Below are positions 24,398-33,326 of a stretch of 64,000 nt of DNA, in pieces. Under the pieces are notes generated by a model, which did no database searches, had not been told where the DNA came from, and saw only the letters and a list, made by a program, of their open reading frames with translations. Position 1 is the stretch's first letter. Each line of letters opens with the position of its first letter. The translations under genes were made by a program, and so were the position numbers. Source of the stretch: JASLMY01 sp965226475 (GTDB lineage: Bacteria; Pseudomonadota; Alphaproteobacteria; GCA-2731375); the NCBI GenBank assembly GCA_965226475.1, contig CBDDDJ010000003.1, positions 372,001-436,000 on the forward strand, in the 5' to 3' direction.

Positions 24398-25120
24398 ATG
24401 ACGCCATCTTCCCTGGGCGAACTGGCGGTGGCCCACGCGCTCGACTTCCTGGCGCTGGCGGTCTACGGCGCCTGCTGGTTCGGCTACATGCATTATGCCG
24501 AGCGCCGAGGCCGGGCCGGGCGCAACCTGATCGACGAGATGTCGGCGCAACGGCGGATCTGGATGCGGGCGATGATGGGGCGCGACAACCGCATGCTCGA
24601 TATTCAGATCGTTCGCTCGGCCGTGCAGTCGGCACAGTTCTTCGCCTCGACCTCGATCCTGGTGGTGGCCGGCTTGCTGACCATGCTGGGCGCCAGCGAC
24701 ACGGCGATCCAGGTGGTGGACGAGCTGCCCTTCGCCGAGGCCACCAGCCGCACGCTCTGGGAGCTCAAGGTCCTGCTGCTGGTCTTCGTCTTCGTCTACG
24801 CCTTCTTCAAGTTCATGTGGTCGGTCCGCCAATACAACTATTGCGCCGTGCTGATCGGCGGCGCCCCGGCGCTCGACGCGCTGCCCGACGACATCGAGGA
24901 AAGCGCCGAGGATCTCGCCTGGATCGCGACCTTGGCGGCCAAGCATTCGAATCACGGCACGCGGGCCTATTATTTCGGCTTCGCGCTGCTGGCCTGGTTC
25001 CTCCACCCCTTGGCCGTGATCCCGGCGAGTTTCTGGGTCGTGGCGGTGATCTGGCGGCGCAAACACCGCTCGCAGACGCTGGCCCGGCTCGCGACGCTCG
25101 CGGGCCGCAACGAGAGCTGA
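24398..25120 (+). CDS. DUF599 family membrane protein
   Basis: A 240-residue protein with about four transmembrane helices, for example LAVYGACWFGYMHY, ASTSILVVAGLLTMLGAS, LLVFVFVYAFFKFMWSV and FGFALLAWFLHPLAVIP. The sequence after helix 1 (RRIWMRAMMGRDNRMLDIQI) and the RQYNYCAVLIGGAP segment are typical of DUF599, which has no established function. The ATG follows GAGGGAGCC, 27 bp after typA, so it may be co-transcribed. It converges with the DUF1194 gene with no gap. Confidence 0.85.
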   Translation: MTPSSLGELAVAHALDFLALAVYGACWFGYMHYAERRGRAGRNLIDEMSAQRRIWMRAMMGRDNRMLDIQIVRSAVQSAQFFASTSILVVAGLLTMLGASDTAIQVVDELPFAEATSRTLWELKVLLLVFVFVYAFFKFMWSVRQYNYCAVLIGGAPALDALPDDIEESAEDLAWIATLAAKHSNHGTRAYYFGFALLAWFLHPLAVIPASFWVVAVIWRRKHRSQTLARLATLAGRNES

Positions 25121-25804
25121 TCACCGCGCCGCCAGCCCGGCGCCCGAGATCTCGCGCACCAGTTTGGCGCGGATGGCGCGGGCGAAATCGGTGTAGTCGG
25201 CCGCCTCCTGCACGAAGGCGCCGGGGCCGGCGATGACGTTCCGGCGGTAGTAGTCGACGAGGCGAGGCTGCTCGTTCGAAATCGGCAGGCCGTTGATGGT
25301 GATGCCGTCCGCCGCCACCCGCCGCCTGACCGGGCCGATTTCCGGGCCCTGGTTCGAGGGCCCGTCGCCCGAGACGTCGATCACGCGGCGCGCGCCCTCG
25401 AAGCCGTTGGCGGCGAAGAGGCGGCGCGCGGCCAGTATCGCGGCGGCGATCGCCGTCACGCCTTCGTGGCCGATCCGGCGCATGCCCTCGATTTCGGCCG
25501 CGAAGCCCTGGGCGCTCGATTCGTCGCGCAGGTGGCGCCATGGCACCGTCTGGCGTTCCTGGCGGATGCTTGCCCATTGCAGCAGGGTGACCGCGATGCC
25601 CCGGGGCGCGAAGTTTCGGATCGCCGCCACCACCTCCGGGCTGCGGAAGGCGGCGGCCAGCCCGGTCACCTGGAGAAGGTATTCATCGCGGCTGATCGAG
25701 GAGGAAACGTCGACCGCCAACACCAGTTCCAAGTCGACCTCGCGCGCCTCGGCGGCGGATTGAGCGAACCCCCAAAGCGCAATGACGAGCCAGGTGGCAC
25801 GCAT
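25121..25804 (-). CDS. DUF1194 (von Willebrand factor A-like) secreted protein
   Basis: The 227-residue protein starts with a signal peptide (MRATWLVIALWGFAQSAAEA). The mature part begins VDLELVLAVDVSSSISRDEY, which carries a DxSxS metal-ion-dependent adhesion site. Further VWA features are GVTAIAAAILAARRLF and VIDVSGDGPSNQG. This is the DUF1194 layout found in Alphaproteobacteria. It is presumably a periplasmic ligand-binding protein; its partner is unknown. It ends directly against the convergent DUF599 gene. Confidence 0.87.
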   Translation of the reverse strand: MRATWLVIALWGFAQSAAEAREVDLELVLAVDVSSSISRDEYLLQVTGLAAAFRSPEVVAAIRNFAPRGIAVTLLQWASIRQERQTVPWRHLRDESSAQGFAAEIEGMRRIGHEGVTAIAAAILAARRLFAANGFEGARRVIDVSGDGPSNQGPEIGPVRRRVAADGITINGLPISNEQPRLVDYYRRNVIAGPGAFVQEAADYTDFARAIRAKLVREISGAGLAAR

Positions 25805-25813
25805 CGCCGGCGC

Positions 25814-27448
25814 TCAGCCGCGACCATAGTCCCGCGCCGCCGCCTCGGCCGTCACCAGGCCCGAGGCGACGTCGGCCTCGACCAGGGCCTTCGGCCGCGC
25901 CTTGGGATCGCCGAAGCCGCCACCGCCGGCTTCCCGAATGGTGAAGGTGTCGCCCGGGCCGAAGACGTGAGTGCCCTTGGGATGCACCGCTTCGCCGTTG
26001 ATGAGCGCGAGGCGGCGGCCACCCGCGCCGCCGCCCAGGAGTCCCCGGGCCGGGAATTCGGTCCGCGCCGCCATGCAGAAGAGCTGCATGTCGCTGCCCG
26101 AATCGTTGCGGAAGGTGATCTCCTGGCCGGCGCCGCCGCGCGCCGCGCCCGGTCCGCCACTGTCGGCCAGCAGGCGCTTCTCGACAATCGTCGTGGAGGT
26201 GAGCGATTCCCACATCTCCGCCGGCACCGAGCCCATGTTGGTGGGCCCGGGTGTCACCTCGGCCCCGTCGCGGCCCTTGAGCGCGCCGAAACCGCCGGAA
26301 GCGAAATAGATCGTCGAGATCCGCCGCCCGTCCCGGTGCGTGCCTTGGAAGGTGATCAGGTTCGCCAGGCCGCAGTCGGCCTGGACCATGTCGGGCACCG
26401 CCTCGGCCAGTGCGCCGAAGACGCAAGGCACGACATAGTGGCCGATCACGTGGCGGGCGCCCGTTGCCGCCGGCGGCAGGGCATTAAGGATCGAACCCTC
26501 TGGCGCGGAGACCGCGATCGGCCCCGTGGCGCCCTCGTTGTTGGGCATGGTCGGCACGGTCAGGCACTTCACCGCGTAAAGCGCCATGGCCCGGGTGTAG
26601 CAGAAGGGCACGTTGACGCCGCGCGCCACCACCCCGCCGGTGCCGGCGAAGTCGATGGCGATCTCCTCGCCCCGGATCCGGGCCTCGCAGACGAGCGTCA
26701 CCGGCTCGTCGATCGCCTCCACGCGCACTTCGCTGGCGTAAGCGCCATCGGGGATGCGGGCAATCGCCTCGCGGATTGCGCGCTCGGAGGCGGCGCGGAT
26801 CTGGGCCGACAGCGCCTCGACGTCGTCGAGCTGGTATTCGTCGAGGAACTCCAGCAGCTCGCGGCCGCCGACCTCGTTGCAGGTGACGTTGGCCATCAGG
26901 TCGCCGAAGACCTGTTCGGGCACGCGGACGTTGTTGCGCACCACGTCGATCACGGTCTCGTCCAGCGCGCCCTCCCGCACCAGCTTGCAGATCGGCAGGC
27001 GCAGCCCCTCGTGATAGATCTCGGGCGCGCCGGCGCCGAAACCGGCCCCGCCGATATCGGGCAAATGGGTGATCGAGATGGTGTAGCCGACGATTTTGTC
27101 GCCCTTGAAGATGGGGCGCATGACGTTGATGTCGAAAAGGTGCCCGGTCCCCTGCCAGGCGTCGTTGGTCGCCACCACGTCGCCCGGGCGCAGGGTCTCC
27201 GGGGGAAAACGCTTCAGCATGTGGCGCAGGGTCGGCGCCGCGGTGCCGGTGAAGGAGGGCACGGAGTAGCTCCCCTGGGCCACCGAATTGCCCGCCGCGT
27301 CGAGCAGCACGACCGAAAGGTCGCCGCTCTCGCGCACGATGGTGGAGAAGGAGCTTCGCACCAGCGCCGAGGTAACCTCGTCGGTGATCGAGATCAGCCG
27401 ATCCCACATGATGCCCAGATTGACCGCGTCGAACTTGTCTACCGTCAT
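25814..27448 (-). CDS. Hydantoinase B/oxoprolinase family protein (second of tandem pair)
   Basis: A 544-residue HyuB-type protein. Landmarks are IMWDRLISITDEVTSALVR, LRPGDVVATNDAWQGTGHLFD, ITHLPDIGGAGFGAGAPEIYHEG, VRVPEQVFGDLMANV and IDFAGTGGVVARGVN. HyuB normally works with the ATP-binding HyuA in ATP-dependent cleavage of hydantoins, N-methylhydantoin or 5-oxoproline, and related proteins carboxylate acetone or acetophenone. No HyuA gene is in the window. The start overlaps the stop of the upstream paralogue (ATGA), so the two are one operon and may form a hetero-oligomer. Confidence 0.9.
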   Translation of the reverse strand: MTVDKFDAVNLGIMWDRLISITDEVTSALVRSSFSTIVRESGDLSVVLLDAAGNSVAQGSYSVPSFTGTAAPTLRHMLKRFPPETLRPGDVVATNDAWQGTGHLFDINVMRPIFKGDKIVGYTISITHLPDIGGAGFGAGAPEIYHEGLRLPICKLVREGALDETVIDVVRNNVRVPEQVFGDLMANVTCNEVGGRELLEFLDEYQLDDVEALSAQIRAASERAIREAIARIPDGAYASEVRVEAIDEPVTLVCEARIRGEEIAIDFAGTGGVVARGVNVPFCYTRAMALYAVKCLTVPTMPNNEGATGPIAVSAPEGSILNALPPAATGARHVIGHYVVPCVFGALAEAVPDMVQADCGLANLITFQGTHRDGRRISTIYFASGGFGALKGRDGAEVTPGPTNMGSVPAEMWESLTSTTIVEKRLLADSGGPGAARGGAGQEITFRNDSGSDMQLFCMAARTEFPARGLLGGGAGGRRLALINGEAVHPKGTHVFGPGDTFTIREAGGGGFGDPKARPKALVEADVASGLVTAEAAARDYGRG

Positions 27449-29091
27449 TCCGCCGCCTCTATCCTGATGCCGTAATCGCGCGCCACGCCCTCGGCCGTGA
27501 CGAAGCCATCCGCCAGATCCTCCAGGATCGCCGACCGCGAGCGCGACGCGGGATCGCCGAAGCCACCCCCGCCCGCCTGTACGAGCGTCACCCGGTCGCC
27601 CGGCGCCAGCACGTATTGACCCTTGGGATGGACGGGCCGGCCGTTGATCCGGGCCTCCCTGGGCCGGCCCTCGGCTCCGCCGCCTTGGCCGAGCGGGGGA
27701 AACTCGGTCCGCGCCGCCATGCAGAAAATGGTCATCGGGTGGCCCGAGTCGTTCCGCATCACCACCTCCTGGCCGAGGCCGCCGCGCGCCTCGCCGGCGC
27801 CGCCGCTGTCGGCCAGCATCGCCTTCTTCTCGATCGTCATCGTGGTGAGCGATTCCCAGACCTCGACCGGCACGATCGCCATGTTGGAGGGGCCGGGCAC
27901 GGTGTTGCCCCCGTCCCGGCCCTTGAGCGCGCCGAAGCCGCCGGAGGTGAAATAGAGCGTTGCGATATCCCGGCCGTCGGCGTGGCGACCCTGGAAGGTG
28001 ACGATGTCGACCATGCCGCAGTCGGCCTGCACCTTATCCGGCGCCGCCTCGGCCAACGCGCCGAATATGACCGAGGGCACGAAATGGCCGATGATGTGGC
28101 GCCCGCCCGTGGCCGAGGGCGGCATGGCGTTCAGGATCGAGCCTTCGGGTGCCCGCACCGTCACCGGCGCCACCGAGCCCTCGTTGTTCGGTACCGAGGG
28201 GATGGTCAGGCATTTGATCGAATAGAGCGCCATGGCGTTCGCATAGCAGAAGGGCACGTTGATGCCGCGCCTGACGGCGCCGCCGGTGCCGGCGAAATCG
28301 ATGTCCATCGTCCCATCGCCGACCTCGATCCGGCAGGCCATGGTGATGGCCTCGTCGATGCCCTCGAAGCGGATCTCGTTCTCGTAAGTGCCCGGCCGCA
28401 TCTCGGCGATCTTCTTGCGCATCGCCGCTTCCGACTGGCCCCGGATCGCCGCCGATAGGGGACGGAGATCGTGAATTGCGTGCTCGGCCAGGAACTCGTG
28501 CAGGAAACGCTCGCCGACCTCGACAGCGGTGACGTTGGCCAGCACGTCGCCCATGGTCTGCTCCGGCACCCGGACATTGGTCCGGATCAGGTCGACGAGG
28601 AAATCGTCCAGCCGGCCCTCGCGCACCAGCTTCACGACCGGCAACCGCAGGCCTTCCTGGTAGATCTCCGTGGCGGCGGCGGAGAAGCCGATGCCGCCGA
28701 CATCGGGCAGGTGCGTGATGCTCATGACATAGGCGGCGATCGCGCCCTCGTGGAAGACCGGGCGCATGACGCAGACGTCGTAGACGTGGCCGGTGCCGAG
28801 CCAGGGATCATTGGTTGCCAGCACGTCGCCGGGCCGCAGTGTCTCGGGTGGATAGCGCTCGAGCATGTAGCAAAGCGTCAGGGGCGCGGTGCCGATGAAG
28901 ACGGGGATCGAATAGACCCCCTGCGCCATCAGCCGCCCATCCGCGTCGAGCACCACGACGGTCAGATCGTAGCTTTCCGAGACGATGGTAGAGAAAGAGG
29001 TCCGGACCAGGGTCGAGACGATCTCGTCCGTGATCGCGATCAACCGGTCCCACATGATCCCGAGATCGACCGCGTCGATTGCCTGCGCCAT
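27445..29091 (-). CDS. Hydantoinase B/oxoprolinase family protein (first of tandem pair)
   Basis: A 548-residue protein clearly paralogous to the next gene: IMWDRLIAITDEIVSTLVR, LRPGDVLATNDPWLGTGHVYD, ITHLPDVGGIGFSAAATEIYQ, VRVPEQTMGDVLANV. The ATG follows GGAGGCGAC. The two copies share the same length and domain order but differ at many surface positions, so this is an old duplication. The usual HyuA gene is missing on both sides. Substrates are likely cyclic amides, but the sequence does not show which. Confidence 0.9.
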   Translation of the reverse strand: MAQAIDAVDLGIMWDRLIAITDEIVSTLVRTSFSTIVSESYDLTVVVLDADGRLMAQGVYSIPVFIGTAPLTLCYMLERYPPETLRPGDVLATNDPWLGTGHVYDVCVMRPVFHEGAIAAYVMSITHLPDVGGIGFSAAATEIYQEGLRLPVVKLVREGRLDDFLVDLIRTNVRVPEQTMGDVLANVTAVEVGERFLHEFLAEHAIHDLRPLSAAIRGQSEAAMRKKIAEMRPGTYENEIRFEGIDEAITMACRIEVGDGTMDIDFAGTGGAVRRGINVPFCYANAMALYSIKCLTIPSVPNNEGSVAPVTVRAPEGSILNAMPPSATGGRHIIGHFVPSVIFGALAEAAPDKVQADCGMVDIVTFQGRHADGRDIATLYFTSGGFGALKGRDGGNTVPGPSNMAIVPVEVWESLTTMTIEKKAMLADSGGAGEARGGLGQEVVMRNDSGHPMTIFCMAARTEFPPLGQGGGAEGRPREARINGRPVHPKGQYVLAPGDRVTLVQAGGGGFGDPASRSRSAILEDLADGFVTAEGVARDYGIRIEAAE

Positions 29092-29196
29092 GTCGCCTCC
29101 ACTGTTCCACTCGGCCCCATTCTAGGGCGGTGAGTGCGCCTTGCGAAAGCGCGGGCGACAAGGTGGAATGGCGCCCGACCAGGGGAGGGTCCGGAC

Positions 29197-30492
29197 ATGG
29201 ATGGAATGGCGGCGCTTTTCGAGCGTCTCGGGATCGAGAGCGCCCACGTGGCGAGCCAGTTTCAACCCGACCTCGACACCCTGATCGACCAGGCGCCCCA
29301 GCGGTTCACGACGCTCACGCTGATGGCGCCCAATCGTACCGACGCTACCCGTCTCGCTCGCCTCGGCGAGCGCCTGCTGATCTTCACCGGCGACCAAGGC
29401 TATTTCGCCGAGACCACGGAACGCGCCATCGCCGCCCTGCCGGCGGCGCGCGCCCATCGCCTGGCCGACGCCCGCTGCGAGGCCTGGACCGACGTGGTCG
29501 GCGAACGGCGCGAGGAGGTCTTGGCCGCCCTTCGCGACCATATCGCCGGCGGCGACGCCAGCGTGCTGGCGCGCGACGGCGAGAGCGGAGAGGTGGACGG
29601 CATCACCTACCGCATCCAGGGCCGGGGCCCGGCGCTGATCCTGATGCCGATGCTATTGTCGCCCGGTCAGTGGGACGGAATCGTCGAGGATCTCGCCGCC
29701 GACCACAGCGTGATCCTGACTGGCGGCGACCGCCTGGGCATGGTCGCGGTGCTGGAGGGCCGCGGCACCGACGGCGGTTATCGCCGGGTGCTCCGGAGCC
29801 TGATGGAGGAAGTCGCGCTGGCGTCCGAGGAGCGGCTGCTGGAGGTCGGCTGCGGCACCGGCGCCGTCGCCCGCTGGCTCGCCGCCACGTATCCGACGAC
29901 GACGCCGATCACGGCGGTCGACGTCAACGACTTCCTGTTGGGCGAGGCGCGGACGTTCGCCGCGCGCGACGGTCTGGCCGAGAAAATCGACTTCGGTCCT
30001 GGCGATGCCACCGCGCTGCCTTTCGAGGACGGTTGGTTCGATGTCACCCTCTGTCTCACCGTGATGGAGGAGGGCGACGCCGACGCCATGCTGGCGGAGC
30101 TGATCCGCGTGACCCGGCCTGGCGGGCGCATCGGCGCCATCGTGCGCGCCGTCGACCGGCCGATGATCTGGAACCTCGACATCCCCGACGACATGCGTGA
30201 GCGGGTCGAGGCGCCGATCCGATCCGTCAACGCCGACGGCTGCGCCGACGCCAGCCTCTACGACCGCTTCGCCGCCGCCGGGCTTCGGAACGGCCGTTAC
30301 TTCGCCGCCCTGATGTCGGTCGACGACACCGCCAATCCGACCTTCCGCTATTACCTGCCGCACGTGTTGAGCCTGCTGGGCGAGGCCGAGAAGGTGGTCT
30401 GGCACGACGCCTTCGCGCGCGCCGAGGCGGCCGGCACCCTCCACTTCGCCCGCCCGATGCACTGCGCGGTCGGAATCAAGCCCGAGGAATAG
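29197..30492 (+). CDS. Class I SAM-dependent methyltransferase with a hydrolase-like N-terminal region
   Basis: About 431 residues from MDGMAALFERLG, preceded by AGGGGAGGG. The C-terminal half is a Rossmann methyltransferase: LLEVGCGTGAVARWLA, TAVDVNDFLLGEA, GDATALPFEDGWFDVTLCL, and the post-motif RVTRPGGRIGAIVR. The first 200 residues are not methyltransferase. They contain stretches reminiscent of alpha/beta-hydrolases (GERLLIFTGDQGYFAETTE and ITYRIQGRGPALILMPM) without an obvious nucleophile elbow. The methyl acceptor is unknown. The gene ends 3 bp before the cyclase-family gene, so both are probably one operon. Confidence 0.8.
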   Translation: MDGMAALFERLGIESAHVASQFQPDLDTLIDQAPQRFTTLTLMAPNRTDATRLARLGERLLIFTGDQGYFAETTERAIAALPAARAHRLADARCEAWTDVVGERREEVLAALRDHIAGGDASVLARDGESGEVDGITYRIQGRGPALILMPMLLSPGQWDGIVEDLAADHSVILTGGDRLGMVAVLEGRGTDGGYRRVLRSLMEEVALASEERLLEVGCGTGAVARWLAATYPTTTPITAVDVNDFLLGEARTFAARDGLAEKIDFGPGDATALPFEDGWFDVTLCLTVMEEGDADAMLAELIRVTRPGGRIGAIVRAVDRPMIWNLDIPDDMRERVEAPIRSVNADGCADASLYDRFAAAGLRNGRYFAALMSVDDTANPTFRYYLPHVLSLLGEAEKVVWHDAFARAEAAGTLHFARPMHCAVGIKPEE

Positions 30493-30495
30493 CCC

Positions 30496-31398
30496 ATGAC
30501 CAACTGTATCCACGACCATTCGCGCTGGGGCGCCGGCGACCAACTCGGCGCCGGCCACCTGCTGACGCCGGAGCGGGTCCTGGCCGCCCTCTCGCTGGTC
30601 AAGGAGGGCCGCATCCTCGACATGGACCAGGTGATCGAGATGGACGCGCCCCGCATCGCCCCGGTGCAGCAGCCCTACGTCATCAACACCTCCTCCACCT
30701 CGCGCAACGGCATCAGGCGCCGGGCGGCGCTGGGCGCCACCAACGAGGTCGGCTCCAACCTGGAGCGGATCGAGATGACCACCCATGTCGGCACCCATAT
30801 CGATGCGCTGGGCCATTTCTCGCGCGGCGACCAGCTTTATGGCGGACACAGCGCCGAGGAGGTGGTGGGCGACTGGGGTCTCGAAAAGCTCGGGATCGAG
30901 CAGGCGCCGGCCTTTATCACCCGGGGGATCTGCATCGACGTCTCGGGCCTCGACGGTGGCGACCATCTGGTGGCGGGCCGCGCCATCGGCCGCGACGACG
31001 TGGAGCGGGCGTTCGCCGAGGCGGGGATCGAGCCGATGGCCGGCGATGTCGTGTGTATCAACACCGGCTGGGGCCGTTTCTTCATGGTCGACAACGCGAA
31101 GTATGTCGCCGGCGAGCCGGGCGTCGATCTCGAGGCCGCGGAATGGCTGACGTCCAGGGACGTCGTCTCCATCGGCGTCGACAACATGGCCGTCGAGGTG
31201 CTGCCCGGCACCGACCATCCGAACGTGATGATGCCCGTGCACCAGCACTGCCTGGTCGACGCCGGCGTCTATCTGATCGAGAATCTGGTGATGGACGGCC
31301 TGATCCGCGAAGGCATCTCGACCTTCTGCTTCATCCTGCTACCGGTCAAATTCAAGGGGGCCACGGGCTCCCCGGCGCGACCGGTGGCGTTGATTTAA
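30496..31398 (+). CDS. Cyclase family protein (kynurenine formamidase-like metal hydrolase)
   Basis: A 300-residue protein of the cyclase family (Pfam Cyclase). The metal-binding signature is near the middle: MTTHVGTHIDALGHFSRGDQ, the HxGTHxDxxxH pattern. Later features are GDVVCINTGWGRF and HQHCLVDAGVYLIENL. Characterised members include KynB-type formamidases, isatin hydrolase and other ring-amide hydrolases. It is longer than KynB (about 210 residues) and closer to the isatin-hydrolase-like group, so its substrate may be a cyclic or N-formyl amide. Its neighbour is a methyltransferase. Confidence 0.87.
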   Translation: MTNCIHDHSRWGAGDQLGAGHLLTPERVLAALSLVKEGRILDMDQVIEMDAPRIAPVQQPYVINTSSTSRNGIRRRAALGATNEVGSNLERIEMTTHVGTHIDALGHFSRGDQLYGGHSAEEVVGDWGLEKLGIEQAPAFITRGICIDVSGLDGGDHLVAGRAIGRDDVERAFAEAGIEPMAGDVVCINTGWGRFFMVDNAKYVAGEPGVDLEAAEWLTSRDVVSIGVDNMAVEVLPGTDHPNVMMPVHQHCLVDAGVYLIENLVMDGLIREGISTFCFILLPVKFKGATGSPARPVALI

Positions 31399-31411
31399 GG
31401 GCGCTGGAACC

Positions 31412-31831
31412 ATGAGCGACGGTTACGAGGGCGGATGCCTCTGCGGCGCGGTCCGCTACAAGGCGGAGGGCGAGCCGCTGGTTCAGATGAACTGCCACCG
31501 CCGCGACTGCCAGAGGTGGGCGGGCGCCGGCTATGCGCCGGCGATGGTTTTCAAGAAGGATCAGCTGCGGGTCGAGGGCAATGCCCGCTTCCACGAGAGC
31601 GAGGGCGGCAGCGGCTCGCCCATCGCGCGGGGCTTCTGCGCCACTTGCGGCTCGTCCGCCACCCTCAAGGTCGGGCGCGAGTTCGCCTTCGCCGTGGTCA
31701 CCGCGGCGAGCCTGGACGATCCCGCCCGCTTCCAGCCGACCGACGACAACTTCACCGCCCACGCCCACGCCCACCCCTGGAACCACATGAATCCCGTCCT
31801 CGGCAAGCACGAGAGTGTTCTGAAACGCTGA
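31412..31831 (+). CDS. GFA family protein (CENP-V/GFA zinc domain)
   Basis: The 139-residue protein has the expected zinc ligands: GGCLCGAVRYK at the start, NCHRRDCQRWAG, and GFCATCGSSATL. The family is named after a glutathione-dependent formaldehyde-activating enzyme, but most bacterial members have unknown substrates. The gene lies 13 bp after the cyclase-family gene on the same strand and probably ends that operon. A second GFA-like protein with missing cysteines lies at 44289. Confidence 0.88.
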   Translation: MSDGYEGGCLCGAVRYKAEGEPLVQMNCHRRDCQRWAGAGYAPAMVFKKDQLRVEGNARFHESEGGSGSPIARGFCATCGSSATLKVGREFAFAVVTAASLDDPARFQPTDDNFTAHAHAHPWNHMNPVLGKHESVLKR

Positions 31832-31861
31832 ACATCCCCGACCCGTCAAGGAACGGGGGTG

Positions 31862-32362
31862 TCAAGCCGCTCGAAGACGCCTCCGGGCGGTGACGGCGCC
31901 GCCGGCCGGAAGCGCGCCGGGGATGAGTTCCAGGGCGAGAAAGCGGGCCGGATCGACGGGACCGGGCAGGGGGAAGCGGCGCGCGATACCCGCCTCGAAG
32001 CCGAAGCGGCGATAATAGGCCGGATCGCCCACCAGCAGGACGAAGCCGTGACCGTTGTCGCTTGCCGCCGCCAGGCTTCGGGTGACGAGCCGGGCGCCGA
32101 GACCCTGGCCCCGTGCTTCCGGCGCGACGACGAGGGGGCCGAGCAGCAGCCCCTCGATGCCGTCCGCCAGGATCGGCCAGAAGCGGATGGAACCGAGGAG
32201 CGCCGGGCCGCGCCACGATGTCAGGCAGAGTTCGGGGATCGGCGCCGCGGCCTCGCGCAGGCGATGGACGGTCTTGGCGTGGCGGCCGGGGCCGAAGGCC
32301 CGGTCGAGGAGGATGTCGATGGCTGGCCCGTCCTGGGGTCGCTCGTGGGCGAGGGTGATCAT
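31862..32362 (-). CDS. GNAT family N-acetyltransferase
   Basis: About 166 residues from MITLAHERPQDG, whose ATG follows CGGAGTTCC. The acetyl-CoA binding motif A is visible (VVAPEARGQGLGARLV, the Q/RxxGxG/A pattern), and so is the C-terminal GDPAYYRRFGFEAG motif of YhbS-like acetyltransferases. The substrate is unknown. It is convergent with the GFA gene, with 30 bp between stops. A 271-bp segment without a convincing gene lies between its start and the next gene. Confidence 0.87.
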   Translation of the reverse strand: MITLAHERPQDGPAIDILLDRAFGPGRHAKTVHRLREAAAPIPELCLTSWRGPALLGSIRFWPILADGIEGLLLGPLVVAPEARGQGLGARLVTRSLAAASDNGHGFVLLVGDPAYYRRFGFEAGIARRFPLPGPVDPARFLALELIPGALPAGGAVTARRRLRAA

Positions 32363-32633
32363 CCGATGGAACTCCGAGGCGAGGGGCGGGTGGCCCGCCC
32401 CTCGGTCCCGGATATTCCGGTCAGGCGGAGGCGAGCGGCGTCGTGACGCGGCGGGCGCGCGCGGATCGTCGTCGTCGCAACTCCGGCATCGGGCGCACGG
32501 GCGCCTCCCATCAAGGACATCGTTTGACGGATGCCGCTCTAGCACGCCATCCCGTCCGCCGTCACGCGGAATTGATTTTGCCGGCGGAAGCATGATGATG
32601 GCGCCCGCGACGATCAGGGGAGGAGAGAGACCC

Positions 32634-33182
32634 ATGCGCTTGAGCGAGCCCAGAATTCAGCCCTCGGAAGCCGGCGATTGGAACGAGGAGCAGCGGGCCC
32701 TGATGGAGAAGATGGAGAAGGGCGTCGGGCCAATCAACATCATGCGGACCCTGGTGCGTCACGAGAAGCTGTTGAAGCGCTGGCTGCCCTTCACCAACCA
32801 CATCCTCTTCAAGTCGACGATTTCCCGCCGCGAGCGCGAGCTGTTGATCCTGCGGACCGCCTGGGACACCCAGGCCGTCTACGAATGGGCCCAGCACGTC
32901 GTCATCGCCCGCGATGCCGGCATCACGGATGGAGAAATCGCCCGGGTGAGGGAAGGTTCGGGGGCGGACGGCTGGAGCGCCTCGGAGCGGGCGCTGCTCG
33001 CCACCGCCGACGAGCTGATCGCCGACAAGATGGTGGGCAACGAGACCTGGGCCGCGCTCTCGGAACACTATTCCGAGGAACAGCTGATGGACGTCATCTT
33101 CACCGTCGGCAACTACACCACCGTGGCGATGGCTTTGAACTCGATCGGCGTACAGCTGGACGAGGGCCTGGAAGGCTTCTGA
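32634..33182 (+). CDS. Carboxymuconolactone decarboxylase (AhpD-like) family protein
   Basis: A 182-residue protein starting MRLSEPRIQPS after AGGGGAGGAGAGAG. The core is the CMD/AhpD helical fold: RHEKLLKRWLPFTNHILF, SRRERELLILRTAW, YEWAQHVVIARDAGITDGEI. The CxxC redox pair of AhpD is absent, so it is not an alkyl-hydroperoxidase reductase partner but belongs to the larger Cys-less group seen in aromatic and cyclic-acid catabolism. The final part (DVIFTVGNYTTVAMALNSIG) is typical. The gene stands alone. Confidence 0.88.
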   Translation: MRLSEPRIQPSEAGDWNEEQRALMEKMEKGVGPINIMRTLVRHEKLLKRWLPFTNHILFKSTISRRERELLILRTAWDTQAVYEWAQHVVIARDAGITDGEIARVREGSGADGWSASERALLATADELIADKMVGNETWAALSEHYSEEQLMDVIFTVGNYTTVAMALNSIGVQLDEGLEGF

Positions 33183-33183
33183 A

Positions 33184-33326
33184 GCTCAGAGCATTTTCCC
33201 ATCGAGCTTGACCACCCGCTCCCCCGTCAAAACCACCCCCCGGGGCATCCTAAGGGTACTATCACCGGGTGGTTGGGACGGGGGAACGGGCGGCCCCGCG
33301 CAATCCGCTTGAACGGAAAATGCTCA
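33184..33326. repeat. Short foldback (inverted-repeat) intergenic element
   Basis: GAGCATTTTCC at 33189-33199 and its exact complement at 33315-33325 bracket about 115 bases. Within them a second imperfect pair (GACCACCCG and CGGGTGGTT) can also fold. The right arm read on the minus strand, GAGCATTTTCCGTTCAAGCG, resembles an intergenic repeat I remember from Rhizobiales and relatives; I cannot verify this. It fills most of the gap between two convergent genes and could be a MITE-like element or a terminator region. Confidence 0.45.

Noticed and set aside
32363..32633. N-terminal extension of the GNAT frame up to 32635
   Set aside because: The extension is low-complexity and Arg/Pro-rich, and the internal ATG at 32362 has a good ribosome-binding site and starts at the usual GNAT N-terminus.
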